Part shown: positions 28,011-36,264 of the stretch, in pieces | Numbering within the stretch: position 1 is the stretch's first letter | How the letters are laid out: every line of letters starts with the position of its first letter | Assembly: GCF_025907915.1 (NCBI RefSeq) | Contig: NZ_JAPAAF010000009.1 | Coordinates: forward strand, 1 to 64,000 | Direction of reading: 5' to 3' | DNA length: 64,000 nucleotides | From: Gaoshiqia sediminis | GTDB taxonomy: Bacteria > Bacteroidota > Bacteroidia > Bacteroidales > Prolixibacteraceae | Notes under the pieces: generated by a model | Databases searched by the model: none | What the model was told of the DNA's origin: nothing | The model's input: only the letters and a program-made list of their open reading frames with translations | Position numbers and translations under genes: made by a program

Positions 28011-29804
28011 TTATACAATTTTAATGGCATCAAACTTACACTTCTCGAAACACACCCCGCATTTGATACACAAGGTTTGGTCGATGTAATGCGGACTGCG
28101 TTTCTCGCCCGAGATGGCGCCAACCGGACAATTACGGAAACACAGCGTGCAGCCGGTACATTTTTCATCATCGATCACATATTGCATCAACGCTTTGCAT
28201 TGTCCTGCCGGACATTTTTTTGAATCCACGTGAGCTTCATACTCATGCAGGAAGTTGTCGAGGGTGGAAAGCACCGGGTTGGGCGAGGTTTGTCCCAGTC
28301 CGCACAAAGAGGTATCTTTTATTACCTGACTCAACATGCGCAGCTTGTCGATGTCTTCGCGGGTTCCTTTTCCTTCGGTAATTTTCACCAAAATCTCGTG
28401 CAGGCGTTTGTTGCCAATCCGGCAGGGCGTGCATTTCCCGCAAGATTCGTCCAGGGTAAATTCGAGGTAAAATTTGGCAATCGAAACCATGCAATCGTCT
28501 TCGTCCATCACAATCATACCGCCCGAGCCCATCATGGAGCCGGCGGCCAGCAGGTTGTCGTAATCGATGGGCGTATCCAGGAACGCGGTGGTGAGACAAC
28601 CGCCTGACGGCCCTCCTGTTTGTACGGCTTTGAATTTTTTGCCGTCTTTAATGCCGCCGCCGATATCGTAAATCACTTCGCGCAGGGTGGTACCCATGGG
28701 CACTTCAATCAGCCCCACATTGTTGATTTTGCCGGCCAGCGCAAACACTTTGGTGCCTTTTGATTTTTCGGTGCCAATGCTGCTGAACCAAGCCGCCCCT
28801 TTGTTGATGATGGGCGGAATGTTGGCAAAGGTTTCCACATTGTTCACGTTGGTAGGTTTTCCCATGTAGCCCGACTCGGAGGGGAATGGTGGTTTAAAAG
28901 TAGGCTCGCCGCGTTTGCCTTCCATCGAATGGATCAGAGCAGTTTCTTCGCCACACACAAAAGCGCCCGCCCCGTAACGGATTTCGATTTCGAAACCGAA
29001 GCCGGAGCCCAGGACATTTTCACCCAGCAGACCATATTCGCGGGCTTGTGCCAAGGCCGTTTTCAGACGCTGAATGGCCAGCGGATATTCGGCCCGAATA
29101 TATACCAACCCCTTACTGGCGCCGATGCAATAACCGCAAATGGCCATCGCTTCGATCACCGAGTGTGGGTCGCCTTCGAGGATGGAGCGGTCCATAAACG
29201 CGCCCGGGTCGCCTTCGTCAGCATTGCAAACAACGTATTTTTGATCGGCCTGCACCTTGCGGGTAATCTCCCATTTCAAACCTGTTGGAAAACCGCCGCC
29301 GCCCCGACCACGCAGGCCCGAGTCTTTGATAACCTGAATAGTTTCTTCCGGGCTGTATTCTTCCAAGCATTTCCCCAGTGCCGAATAACCATCATTCCCG
29401 ATATATTCTTCAATATTTTCGGGATTGATGAAGCCGCAATTGCGCAGGGCCACACGAACTTGTTTTTTGTAAAAGTCCATGTTTTTACTTTCGGTGACCT
29501 GTTCCTGGGTTTTCGGATTTTTATACAGCAGGCGTTCCACCTTGCGTCCTTTGATGAGATGTTCTTCGATGATTTCTTTGGTATCCTCGGGGCGCACGGT
29601 GACATAAAACGTATTATCGGGCTGGATTTTCACGATCGGCCCCTTTTCACAAAAACCAAAACAGCCGGTGTGGATCACCTGGACGTCATCGTCCAGTCCC
29701 AGTTCGGCCAATTGGTTCTTGAAATTCAATTTGATCAGTTCGCTTTCGGAGGCCTTACAGCCCGTACCTCCGCAAACCAAAATATGCGTATTGTATGCAG
29801 TCAT
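28011..29804 (-). CDS. hydB: HydB: NuoF-like NADH- and FMN-binding subunit
   Basis: Flavin subunit of 597 residues that oxidises or reduces NAD(H). Residues 1-110 are a thioredoxin-like 2Fe-2S domain (VCGGTGCKASES, HTGCFGFCEKGP). The FMN/NADH domain has SGLRGRGGGGFPTGLKWE (about 165-182) and ICGYCIGASKGLVYIRAEYP. A NuoF-type 4Fe-4S site lies in ESCGKCTPCRIG. The C-terminus adds two 4Fe-4S ferredoxin motifs (CTGCTLCFRNCPVG and CIKCGVCFEKCKFD). This architecture is that of HydB in bifurcating hydrogenases rather than of NuoF of complex I. It is 14 bases upstream of hydA. Confidence 0.95.
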   Translation of the reverse strand: MTAYNTHILVCGGTGCKASESELIKLNFKNQLAELGLDDDVQVIHTGCFGFCEKGPIVKIQPDNTFYVTVRPEDTKEIIEEHLIKGRKVERLLYKNPKTQEQVTESKNMDFYKKQVRVALRNCGFINPENIEEYIGNDGYSALGKCLEEYSPEETIQVIKDSGLRGRGGGGFPTGLKWEITRKVQADQKYVVCNADEGDPGAFMDRSILEGDPHSVIEAMAICGYCIGASKGLVYIRAEYPLAIQRLKTALAQAREYGLLGENVLGSGFGFEIEIRYGAGAFVCGEETALIHSMEGKRGEPTFKPPFPSESGYMGKPTNVNNVETFANIPPIINKGAAWFSSIGTEKSKGTKVFALAGKINNVGLIEVPMGTTLREVIYDIGGGIKDGKKFKAVQTGGPSGGCLTTAFLDTPIDYDNLLAAGSMMGSGGMIVMDEDDCMVSIAKFYLEFTLDESCGKCTPCRIGNKRLHEILVKITEGKGTREDIDKLRMLSQVIKDTSLCGLGQTSPNPVLSTLDNFLHEYEAHVDSKKCPAGQCKALMQYVIDDEKCTGCTLCFRNCPVGAISGEKRSPHYIDQTLCIKCGVCFEKCKFDAIKIV

Positions 29805-29821
29805 TTTTCTGATGAAGTTTA

Positions 29822-30217
29822 TTATTCGTCAATCTTTTTGTAGGTAACCGGAATGATGCCATCCACCATTTCGTTCAGCTTGATGTGCTTATCGATGATC
29901 TCTCGGGCCTTGACCTTGTCCACGTAACCGTAAATCACCGGTTCCTGGCCGGGGATCAGCAGTTCGATGGTGGGTTCGGCATAGCAATAGCCCATGCATC
30001 CCGTTTGGGTAACAACGGCATCAATTCCTTGGTGGTCTAGTTCTTCAATCAGAAAGTTCATCGTGTCTTTTGCGCCGGATGCAATTCCGCAGGTAGCCAT
30101 TGACACTTTGATCTGGATCAGGTTCTCCGGGTGGTCGCCTTTTTCTCTCAGCTTAATTTTCGACTGAACTTCGTCCTTCAGCTTTTTCAGGTCAGCCAGT
30201 GATTTGATTTTTGTCAT
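29822..30217 (-). CDS. 2Fe-2S thioredoxin-like ferredoxin (HndB-like)
   Basis: Small protein of 131 residues with a C-terminal thioredoxin-like 2Fe-2S domain. The cluster cysteines appear in SMATCGIASGA and QTGCMGYCYAEP. It resembles HndB of the NADP-reducing hydrogenase of Desulfovibrio and similar extra subunits in clostridial hydrogenase operons. It probably serves as an electron-carrying accessory subunit of the HydABC complex. It is 17 bases upstream of hydB. A 98-base gap separates it from the regulatory genes upstream, so a second promoter there is possible. Confidence 0.85.
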   Translation of the reverse strand: MTKIKSLADLKKLKDEVQSKIKLREKGDHPENLIQIKVSMATCGIASGAKDTMNFLIEELDHQGIDAVVTQTGCMGYCYAEPTIELLIPGQEPVIYGYVDKVKAREIIDKHIKLNEMVDGIIPVTYKKIDE

Positions 30218-30315
30218 TTTTAAAAGATGTCAGTTGTGTTTTAATTTGTTGGTTATGTGTTTGTTGATTCTTCAAAGATCTGTCAATCGGGTCAATAAAT
30301 ATCTAATAATTATCA

Positions 30316-30864
30316 TCATTCGCTTATTTGGATTTGTTCCAGGTTTTCGCGAATCATTTCCAGCAAAAAATTGCGGATTCCAGGCGAGTTGATCGATGCT
30401 CCTTCCAGTACTTTTTTTACTTCGCGCGAGTCGAATTCGTAGTCGCCTTTCGGTGTTTGATGTTTATATACGATTTCTGTTTGGTTTTCGTTGGTCATCA
30501 AAATCAATAAGGTGCCGGCCATATCGCCCAGAATGGGGCGGTCAACATGGTGAAAGCCGAAAATGGCCTTTAGGTGAGTGCCTTTGCCGGGTTCGGATTC
30601 GATTTGGAGCGCGCCACCTGCCAGTTCGGCATTTTGCCGGAACAGCGGGATACCCAGCCCCACCTTGCGGGTTGTCCGCGAAGTAAAAAAAGGATCGCCC
30701 ACCCGTGTCAGAGTATGTTCGTCCATACCGGGACCGTTGTCCAAAATTTCGATCACATAGCGGTCTTGTTGCGGCTCTTCGGCAATGGTGATTTCAACCA
30801 TCGACGCTTTTGCCCGAATGGAGTTTTGTGCAATATCGAGTATATGCAATGCCAGTTCTGTCAT
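30316..30864 (-). CDS. GHKL ATPase, histidine-kinase-like
   Basis: Protein of 182 residues that consists of a GHKL ATP-binding domain alone: N-box HILDIAQNSIRA (about 7-18), G1-like EILDNGPGMDE and G2-like KVGLGIPLFRQNAELAGG. No phospho-accepting His domain is present, so it is not a complete histidine kinase; it may be a serine kinase or anti-sigma-type factor. Homologues sit in hydrogenase operons of anaerobic Firmicutes. Its start overlaps the stop of the PHP gene by 4 bases. Confidence 0.85.
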   Translation of the reverse strand: MTELALHILDIAQNSIRAKASMVEITIAEEPQQDRYVIEILDNGPGMDEHTLTRVGDPFFTSRTTRKVGLGIPLFRQNAELAGGALQIESEPGKGTHLKAIFGFHHVDRPILGDMAGTLLILMTNENQTEIVYKHQTPKGDYEFDSREVKKVLEGASINSPGIRNFLLEMIRENLEQIQISE

Positions 30865-31604
30865 GCTTCAATTTTTACCGACCGTCCGTTTTTTTGATTG
30901 AGGGCCCAGCGTATTTCCTGAAAAGTGGGTTCATTCAGAAAGAAAACAGAACAGGCCGAACCAATGTCTTCCGGATAATGGGCATCCGAGGCCTTGATGA
31001 GCGTAATGTCGTCGTGAATGTCGTAGAGTCTTCGGATGTGGGCTTCGTCCGACTGCCGGCTGATTTGTAAGGCATCAACGTGCAGCTCGTGGGGCAAAAA
31101 ACCCAGCTGGCTGAAAATGCTGTTGATTGGCCGATCGATGTGCGCCGGGATGAACAGGCCATTCAATTGATGGGTAAATTTTTCAATCTCCTCCAGTCCA
31201 ACATCCAGTCCGTTGCCCAGGAAAAATGGAATTTCTTCAGTGATGCCGTTGTTTTCGTCCACCAGAATCTGATAGCCCGAATATTCAGGCTGATTGGGCA
31301 GTTTCGGCAAGTAATGATCCAGAAACTTCTGGAACTCGTTGCGTGTGTAATCGTCTTCGAACAGGCAGAGGGCATGGACTTCTTCGCGGCTGTTTACCTC
31401 GCAACCATTAATCACGATCAATCCGGAACCTTCGGCCACTTTTCTGACCATGTCGCACTGCCTGGTGCTGTTATGGTCGGTTATGGCAATGATGTCGATC
31501 CCTCGTTTTTTGGCCAGCCGCACTAGTTGATCGGGACTCATTTCCAGATCGGCGCAGGGGGACAAAACCGTGTGCAGATGGAGATCAGCCCTGTATTTTT
31601 TCAT
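30861..31604 (-). CDS. PHP-domain phosphoesterase
   Basis: Predicted metal-dependent phosphoesterase of 247 residues. Visible metal ligands are DLHLHTVLSPCADL (about 7-20), the TDHNSTRQ motif (about 42-49), the Glu of INGCEVNSREEVHAL, PAHIDRP, and the C-terminal KASDAHYPEDIG. All are characteristic of the PHP fold. No polymerase or histidinol-phosphatase context is present; the gene is embedded between a DRTGG gene and an ATPase gene with 4-base overlaps on both sides. The substrate is unknown; a phospho-signal or nucleotide second messenger would fit the context, but this is inference. Confidence 0.88.
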   Translation of the reverse strand: MKKYRADLHLHTVLSPCADLEMSPDQLVRLAKKRGIDIIAITDHNSTRQCDMVRKVAEGSGLIVINGCEVNSREEVHALCLFEDDYTRNEFQKFLDHYLPKLPNQPEYSGYQILVDENNGITEEIPFFLGNGLDVGLEEIEKFTHQLNGLFIPAHIDRPINSIFSQLGFLPHELHVDALQISRQSDEAHIRRLYDIHDDITLIKASDAHYPEDIGSACSVFFLNEPTFQEIRWALNQKNGRSVKIEA

Positions 31605-31942
31605 TTTTCAGCATGCAACAATTCATACAATTTACCAGCCATATCAAAGGTTGAAAGCGTGGTTGAGAGAATGGGTATTTGTTCCTCATTACTGTGCTGA
31701 ATGGTATTTTCGTTCGCGGTAAGTCCTTTCACCAGAATGACTGCCGCCAGGTCCTTCAGCGAGGCTATAGCCATGACATTCTGATGGACCTGCAGGGTAA
31801 TCCACACCTGATTTTCGCGGGCATTCCCCATCACATCACTCAACAAATCGGAAACGTATGCTCCGTCCACTACGCGGTTAAGCCCTTTCTCGCCGGAAAT
31901 GACTTTCAACCCTAATTTTTCTACCAGATCAGAAACCTTCAT
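31601..31942 (-). CDS. DRTGG-domain protein
   Basis: Protein of about 113 residues. ATG 31942 (MKVSDLVEKLG) is preferred to the upstream frame opening at 32005 because AGAGGAAAAAG precedes it and homologues begin there. The sequence reads as one DRTGG-type domain: ISGEKGLNRVVDGAYVSDLLSDVMGNA, with the ligand-like VWITLQVHQNVMAIASLKDLAAVIL strand. DRTGG domains bind nucleotides or act as sensory modules next to CBS or kinase domains. The start overlaps the end of the hydrogenase-like gene by 14 bases, and the stop overlaps PHP by 4. Confidence 0.8.
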   Translation of the reverse strand: MKVSDLVEKLGLKVISGEKGLNRVVDGAYVSDLLSDVMGNARENQVWITLQVHQNVMAIASLKDLAAVILVKGLTANENTIQHSNEEQIPILSTTLSTFDMAGKLYELLHAEK

Positions 31943-33305
31943 TTCTTTTTCCTCTTTTATTACAATCAGCTTTAAAACGGTCTTTCCCCCACTTGCGCTC
32001 CACATTTTGCAAAGCTTTGGAGGTACTTATTTTATGTTCGTCCTGCCACAATTGTTGCAGGAATATACAGTCGGACATTTTTGCCTGCCCGCAAGCCATA
32101 TCTTCGGCCAGGGCCTGGCAATTGGGCGCTCCGCACGATCCGCAATCGATGCCGGGCAAAAAGCAGATGATGCGCTGTGCCTTGTTCATTTTTTCGAGCG
32201 CCCGCTCGCGGTCTTCATCGAGTTGGAATACCGGCTTGGGCTGAATTTTATCGGCCACCAACTTCTGCTTAATACTTGAGGCATCCTGTTGCACGGGGTG
32301 GTCTTTAAACTTGAAGGCAGGCGGATAGCGTTTGGCGCGGTTTTCCAGGCGTTCCACGGTGAGGAATCGGTTCCCCGACATCAGGTTGCCACCCGCGCAA
32401 CTCTGGTCGCACGCGCGCAGTTCCAGGAAGTCCAGTTCGGGGACTTCTTCATTTTCCAATCGCTCCAAAAACTTGATCACGTTGTGGATGCCGTCGATCG
32501 CCATGCTGCGTTCGCCAAAATGTTTGGCCTCGCCACGGGTAAGGCTCCACAGGATGCCGTCGCGCGTGAGCATTTCCCGCTGGTCGCTAATGTCGGGCGC
32601 CTCTTTGGTGCTGATAATTTTCATCACCCGGTTGTACAACTCGTTCATGTTGATAATGCCGTCAACAATCGATTCCTTTTCGCCCAGCGGACTTTTCACC
32701 GAGGTCATTTTGGCAATGCAGGGCGTAACGTAAAACAAGCCAATCTCGTCTTCGGTGGCACCTTGCTTTTTCAGTTGTTCGATGGCAAAGTGGGCGCCCA
32801 GGTCGTGCGGCGCTTTCCGCAAAATCAGGTGGTCGATCAGCGACGGGTATCGTAGCTGGATGAGCCGGACTACCGAGGGGCAGAAAGTGGAAATGTGCGG
32901 TTTGTGCTTTTTATTGCGACGCCGGTACTCACGGATCGAGTCTTTCAGAAAACCAATCGGCTGCTCCACCTCAAACACATGGGTGAATCCCACCTTCAGC
33001 ACGGCATCGTATATCTGGTCTTCGGTATATTTCTCAGGAAACTGGCCAATCATCACCGAGGGGAACAGCACCACGCGGTACTTGAAGGCTTTTATTTTAT
33101 CCAGGTCGTCCTGCTCCACATAAATGGCATGGGCCGGACAAGCCCGCATGCAGTTGCCGCAATCCACACAGCGCTTTTGCTGAATGGCAGCCAGCCCATT
33201 GCGTACACGGATGGCCTCGGTAGGGCACACCTGCATACAGTGGGTGCAACCGATACATTTTCGGGCATCTACTTTCAGCGCATGATATATGGGTGTAGCG
33301 GGCAT
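31929..33305 (-). CDS. Hydrogenase-like [Fe-S] sensor protein (group D type)
   Basis: Protein of about 458 residues from ATG 33305 (the frame also opens with TTG at 33308). Two 4Fe-4S ferredoxin motifs come first (Cys17, 20, 23, 27 and Cys46, 49, 52, 56). Then follows an H-domain with L1 TFCP (Cys142), L2 TPCIAKMTS (Cys196) and L3 RACDQSCAGG (Cys299, Cys303). A 4Fe-4S domain of the RnfB/AcsC type ends the protein (DCGSCGAPNC near 387-396). The four H-cluster Cys ligands remain, but the proton-transfer Cys of L1 is Phe and the Glu of L2 is Ser. This fits the putative sensory [FeFe] group (HsfB-like), not a working hydrogenase. The start overlaps the upstream ATPase stop by one base. Confidence 0.85.
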   Translation of the reverse strand: MPATPIYHALKVDARKCIGCTHCMQVCPTEAIRVRNGLAAIQQKRCVDCGNCMRACPAHAIYVEQDDLDKIKAFKYRVVLFPSVMIGQFPEKYTEDQIYDAVLKVGFTHVFEVEQPIGFLKDSIREYRRRNKKHKPHISTFCPSVVRLIQLRYPSLIDHLILRKAPHDLGAHFAIEQLKKQGATEDEIGLFYVTPCIAKMTSVKSPLGEKESIVDGIINMNELYNRVMKIISTKEAPDISDQREMLTRDGILWSLTRGEAKHFGERSMAIDGIHNVIKFLERLENEEVPELDFLELRACDQSCAGGNLMSGNRFLTVERLENRAKRYPPAFKFKDHPVQQDASSIKQKLVADKIQPKPVFQLDEDRERALEKMNKAQRIICFLPGIDCGSCGAPNCQALAEDMACGQAKMSDCIFLQQLWQDEHKISTSKALQNVERKWGKDRFKADCNKRGKRNEGF

Positions 33306-33715
33306 CAAAAATAATTGATCATGGTTACTGTGGTTCCTTCTCCAACCACCGATTCAATGTTCAGCACGTCGGTGTTCTTTTTCATGTTCGACAGCCCCAT
33401 CCCGGCGCCAAACCCCATTTCTCTCACCTTCTTGCTGGCGGTGGAATAACCTTCCTGCATGGCCAGTCCAATATCGGGAATTCCGGGCCCTTTATCCGTG
33501 ATTTTTGTCTGTATTTTGTCTTTATCGATTTCTACCCGGATATCACCGCTCCAGGCATGAGCCACTACATTTACCTCGGCTTCGTAAAGGGCAATAACAA
33601 TGCTTTTGATACATTTGGCGTCGATTCCCAATTGCTTCAACTTTTTTTTCACTTCACTCGATGCGTGTCCTGCCCGCGTGAAATCCCCTCCTTGAATCGA
33701 AAAGCTCAGTTCCAT
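33305..33715 (-). CDS. Anti-sigma/serine-kinase-type ATP-binding protein
   Basis: Protein of 136 residues made of a single HATPase_c domain of the RsbW/SpoIIAB kind: ALYEAEVNVVAHA (N-box, about 42-54), ITDKGPGIPDIGLAMQEG (G1) and GFGAGMGLSNMKKNTD (G2). Such proteins phosphorylate an STAS antagonist or bind a sigma factor, and SpoIIE phosphatases reverse this. A SpoIIE phosphatase is encoded across the divergent gap at 38615. Stops and starts of neighbouring genes overlap (TAATG upstream, TGATG downstream). Confidence 0.88.
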   Translation of the reverse strand: MELSFSIQGGDFTRAGHASSEVKKKLKQLGIDAKCIKSIVIALYEAEVNVVAHAWSGDIRVEIDKDKIQTKITDKGPGIPDIGLAMQEGYSTASKKVREMGFGAGMGLSNMKKNTDVLNIESVVGEGTTVTMINYF

Positions 33716-34059
33716 TAATAAACGGGTTTTAATCCGGCCATATACAGCAAACCGCTAGCCTTAAACAGGGTGAAAGGCGATTCCATGATGCAGATGCCAT
33801 GTTCCCTGGCCAGTACCAGCATTTCTTCGCTGGCCTTTTTGTTTCGCACAAAAACAATAAACCGGATGTCTGCCACTTCGGCCGTGCGGATGGTTTGCAA
33901 GTTGCACATCCCGGTAATCAGCAACAAGTTGTCCGTGTCCAGGGTCAGCACGTCGCTCATTAAATCGGAGCTGTACCCTTTTTCCAGTTGAACGTTGCCA
34001 TGTTTGTTTCCGCAAATCACTGTGGCCGACAGTAACTCGCAGATTTCAGCGACTCTCAT
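33715..34059 (-). CDS. DRTGG-domain protein, first gene of the regulatory run
   Basis: Protein of about 114 residues, start at ATG 34059 (MRVAEICELLSATV); the frame extends to 34194 but the extra residues have no domain character. The sequence parallels the second DRTGG protein of this run (31601-31942): KGYSSDLMSDVLTLDTDNLLLITGMCNLQTIRTAEVADIRFIVFV, with VYVSDLLSDVMG-like spacing. The two probably arose by duplication or act as a pair. The stop codon overlaps the next start as TAATG. It is the first gene of the leftward hydrogenase-linked run. Confidence 0.8.
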   Translation of the reverse strand: MRVAEICELLSATVICGNKHGNVQLEKGYSSDLMSDVLTLDTDNLLLITGMCNLQTIRTAEVADIRFIVFVRNKKASEEMLVLAREHGICIMESPFTLFKASGLLYMAGLKPVY

Positions 34060-34489
34060 GTGTGTTTGGTTGTTTGTGCAAATATGATTGAAAACCGGCA
34101 AATGGCAGAAAATTTCAACGAGATTATTCGCTAAAGCCTGAAATTTAGACTGATTTGAAATAGTGTGGGATTTCCAGTTATCAGTCTCAGGCATTGATCA
34201 ATGATTACCATCTTTATCATCTGCCTTTCTACTTTCAACTTGGCCCCAGGAAGGCAACGCGTGCCCGACCGCCATCTGGCTGTCCGGTTTAAAACCCGTA
34301 TAAATTATCGAAACCAACCGGATTAATTCTGAGCGATTTTGTAATTTGGGGACGGGAAAATGTTCACTTCAAAAAATTACGCATTCCCTTTCTGAGGAAA
34401 GATATCGGATGCTTTGGAAGAGATAAAAATGAGCTGGTGGCAAGGCTAAGAAAAAAGATATACATTTGGGATAACTAAAAATAAATAAT
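34060..34489. other. Spacer between regulatory run and DUF262 cassette
   Basis: The first part is the leader of the DRTGG gene; on the minus strand CATATTTG (34087-34080) is a near match to TAnnTTTG. The rest contains the startless open stretch at 34293-34478. No further gene is seen. The base composition shifts from balanced to AT-rich over this stretch, which suggests that the left junction of foreign DNA lies here. Confidence 0.45.
34293..34478 (+). pseudogene. Startless 61-codon ORF remnant before DUF262
   Basis: The plus-strand frame runs open from a TAA at 34290 to a TAA at 34476 without any ATG. The translation looks protein-like, with balanced composition: GLILSDFVIWGRENVHFKK, then IPFLRKDIGCFGRDKNELV, then ARLRKKIYIWDN at the end. 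It ends 11 bases before the DUF262 start. I do not recognise the family. It could be the tail of a gene cut off by the rearrangement that brought in the DUF262 pair, or chance. Confidence 0.35.
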
Positions 34490-35569
34490 ATGACACTTGA
34501 CACTGAAATTTTAGACATAGAAAGAGAACAAGATGATGATAGTGACGTACTGATCGAATATGATATTACATCTTATCCTTCAGACTTCACTTTAAGTGGG
34601 TTAGCCAAAATGTGGAAAGATGGGGATATTGCAATCCCAGATTATCAAAGAGAATTTGTGTGGTCAATTAAACAATCTTCTTTACTAATAGAATCATTTC
34701 TAATAGGCTTACCAGTCCCTCCAGTATTTTTCTACGTTGACGATTTTAATAAAAACCTAGTAATTGATGGTCAACAAAGATTACTCTCTATATTTTTCTT
34801 CTTTGAAGGATATTTTGGATATGAGAATGAAAAAGGAAAGAGACAAACATTTAGGCTAACAGGTTTGAGCGAGAAAAATCCTTATTATAACAAGAGATTT
34901 ATTGATTTAGATGAAAAAGACAGAAGAAAGTTAGAAACATCAGTATTAAGAGCAATTAATATTCGCCAACTTTCCCCAAAAGAACAAACAACAAGTGTCT
35001 ATCATATTTTTGAAAGACTTAATACTGGCGGTACTCCATTAAAACCTCAAGAAATAAGAAATTGTGTATTTCGTGGTGAATTTTTAAATAAACTCAGGGA
35101 ATTAAATGAAAACAAACATTGGCGTTCAATTCTTGGTAAAAAGTTAATTGATAAGCACCAAAATGATGTAGAACTTATTTTAAGAGCGTTTGGTTTATGT
35201 TACCATCTGAGTGAGTATGACAAACCAATGAAAGAATTTCTAAGTAAAGTTGCAAAAAGATATCAAAACCAAACTTCAGGCAAGGTTGAAACATTTGCTC
35301 ACGATTTTTTAAAAACTACTCAAATAATTAATGAAAAATTGCGCCCTAAACCATTTTCTGTTAGAGGCCCTTTAAATACTTCCTTATTTGATTCAATATT
35401 TTGTACGGTATTGAATAGCGTAAATAATCTACCCAATGATTTATCTGACAGGTACGAACAATTACTTAATGATGAGACATTCTTCGAATATACAACCTTA
35501 GCAACTACTGATGCAAAAATTGTTAAAGAACGCTTTGCATACGTTAAGAATTTTTTAATCAATAAGTAA
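34490..35569 (+). CDS. DUF262 (ParB/GmrS-like) protein
   Basis: Protein of 359 residues that matches a lone DUF262 domain, the ParB-related NTPase-type fold found in GmrSD and other anti-phage systems. Diagnostic motifs are IPDYQREFVW (49-58), the active-site-like VIDGQQR (91-97), and FERLNTGGTPLKPQEIRN (about 178-195). The GmrD-like DUF1524 HNH nuclease domain is absent. The codons are AT-rich: two 60-base lines counted gave 33% and 28% G+C in the cassette, against 58% in a line of the nearby SpoIIE gene. The stop overlaps the next gene's start as TAATG. A role in defence is inferred from the family and the pairing. Confidence 0.88.
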   Translation: MTLDTEILDIEREQDDDSDVLIEYDITSYPSDFTLSGLAKMWKDGDIAIPDYQREFVWSIKQSSLLIESFLIGLPVPPVFFYVDDFNKNLVIDGQQRLLSIFFFFEGYFGYENEKGKRQTFRLTGLSEKNPYYNKRFIDLDEKDRRKLETSVLRAINIRQLSPKEQTTSVYHIFERLNTGGTPLKPQEIRNCVFRGEFLNKLRELNENKHWRSILGKKLIDKHQNDVELILRAFGLCYHLSEYDKPMKEFLSKVAKRYQNQTSGKVETFAHDFLKTTQIINEKLRPKPFSVRGPLNTSLFDSIFCTVLNSVNNLPNDLSDRYEQLLNDETFFEYTTLATTDAKIVKERFAYVKNFLINK

Positions 35570-36069
35570 TGGCTTATCAAAATAGATTCATTGCTACTGA
35601 CAATTTAATTATTCACTTAAATCCATTAATAAGTGGCATAACGGATTCTGCATTAAAATCAAATTATGCTGGATTTTTATCTGTTAGTGCAGTTACAGTA
35701 TTTGAACTGGCTATAAAAGATATATTTATTGAATTTGCTCAAAAAAAGAATCCTGTTTTTGGAGGTTTTATTGAAAAGCATTTTGCTAATATTAATGGAA
35801 GGATAAGGATTGACGAATTGAAAAGTCAACATATAAAACCCTTTGGCGCTAAATATTTAGAAAAGTTTGAAAAAAAATTACGCAAAAGAGAAAAAATTGT
35901 CTTTACAGCTTCAAGAAAAAACGTGAGGTCAGATTATTCAAATTTGATAATTTGTAGACATAAATATGTACATGTTGGAAGCCCATCTTTAACATTTGAG
36001 GAAGTATTAGATAATTATCAAGTTGGAAAAGAAGTTATACATTCTCTTTATGAAGCAATGCAAAGATAA
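35569..36069 (+). CDS. HEPN-like protein paired with DUF262
   Basis: Protein of 166 residues, helical, with an RxxxxH motif (Arg130, His135 in ICRHKYVHVG) that is the catalytic signature of HEPN ribonucleases. The conserved-looking AVTVFELAIKDIFIEFAQKK helix precedes it. It resembles the MAE_28990/MAE_18760-type HEPN proteins, which I recall as frequent neighbours of DUF262 genes; this is not verified by a search. Translation is coupled to DUF262 (TAATG). It is as AT-rich as its partner. If the motif is active it would cut RNA and act as the effector of a two-gene defence or toxin-type system. Confidence 0.7.
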   Translation: MAYQNRFIATDNLIIHLNPLISGITDSALKSNYAGFLSVSAVTVFELAIKDIFIEFAQKKNPVFGGFIEKHFANINGRIRIDELKSQHIKPFGAKYLEKFEKKLRKREKIVFTASRKNVRSDYSNLIICRHKYVHVGSPSLTFEEVLDNYQVGKEVIHSLYEAMQR

Positions 36070-36111
36070 TAAAGGGCAACTGCCATCTATTAAACTATCA
36101 ATCTCGTCGCT

Positions 36112-36134
36112 GGAACCGATTTATAATCGGTTCC
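36112..36134 (+). terminator. Perfect hairpin after the DUF262-HEPN cassette
   Basis: GGAACCGATT (36112-36121) pairs with AATCGGTTCC (36125-36134) around a 3-base loop. No T-run follows, so it may be a factor-dependent terminator, or a boundary structure of the cassette. Confidence 0.4.
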
Positions 36135-36264
36135 GTGTCTGTAAAGCAGTTTTAAGTGTTTTACATTTCATCTTTCTACCAAGCACAAATTGCTGTTAGT
36201 GCCTGCTGAAGAAACGTATCAAGAGATAGTACAATACAAATTTCATGAAAAAGACAAAAAATCA

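Noticed and set aside
31929-33305. A second catalytic hydrogenase
   Set aside because: L1 and L2 lack the proton-transfer Cys and the Glu that active enzymes carry.
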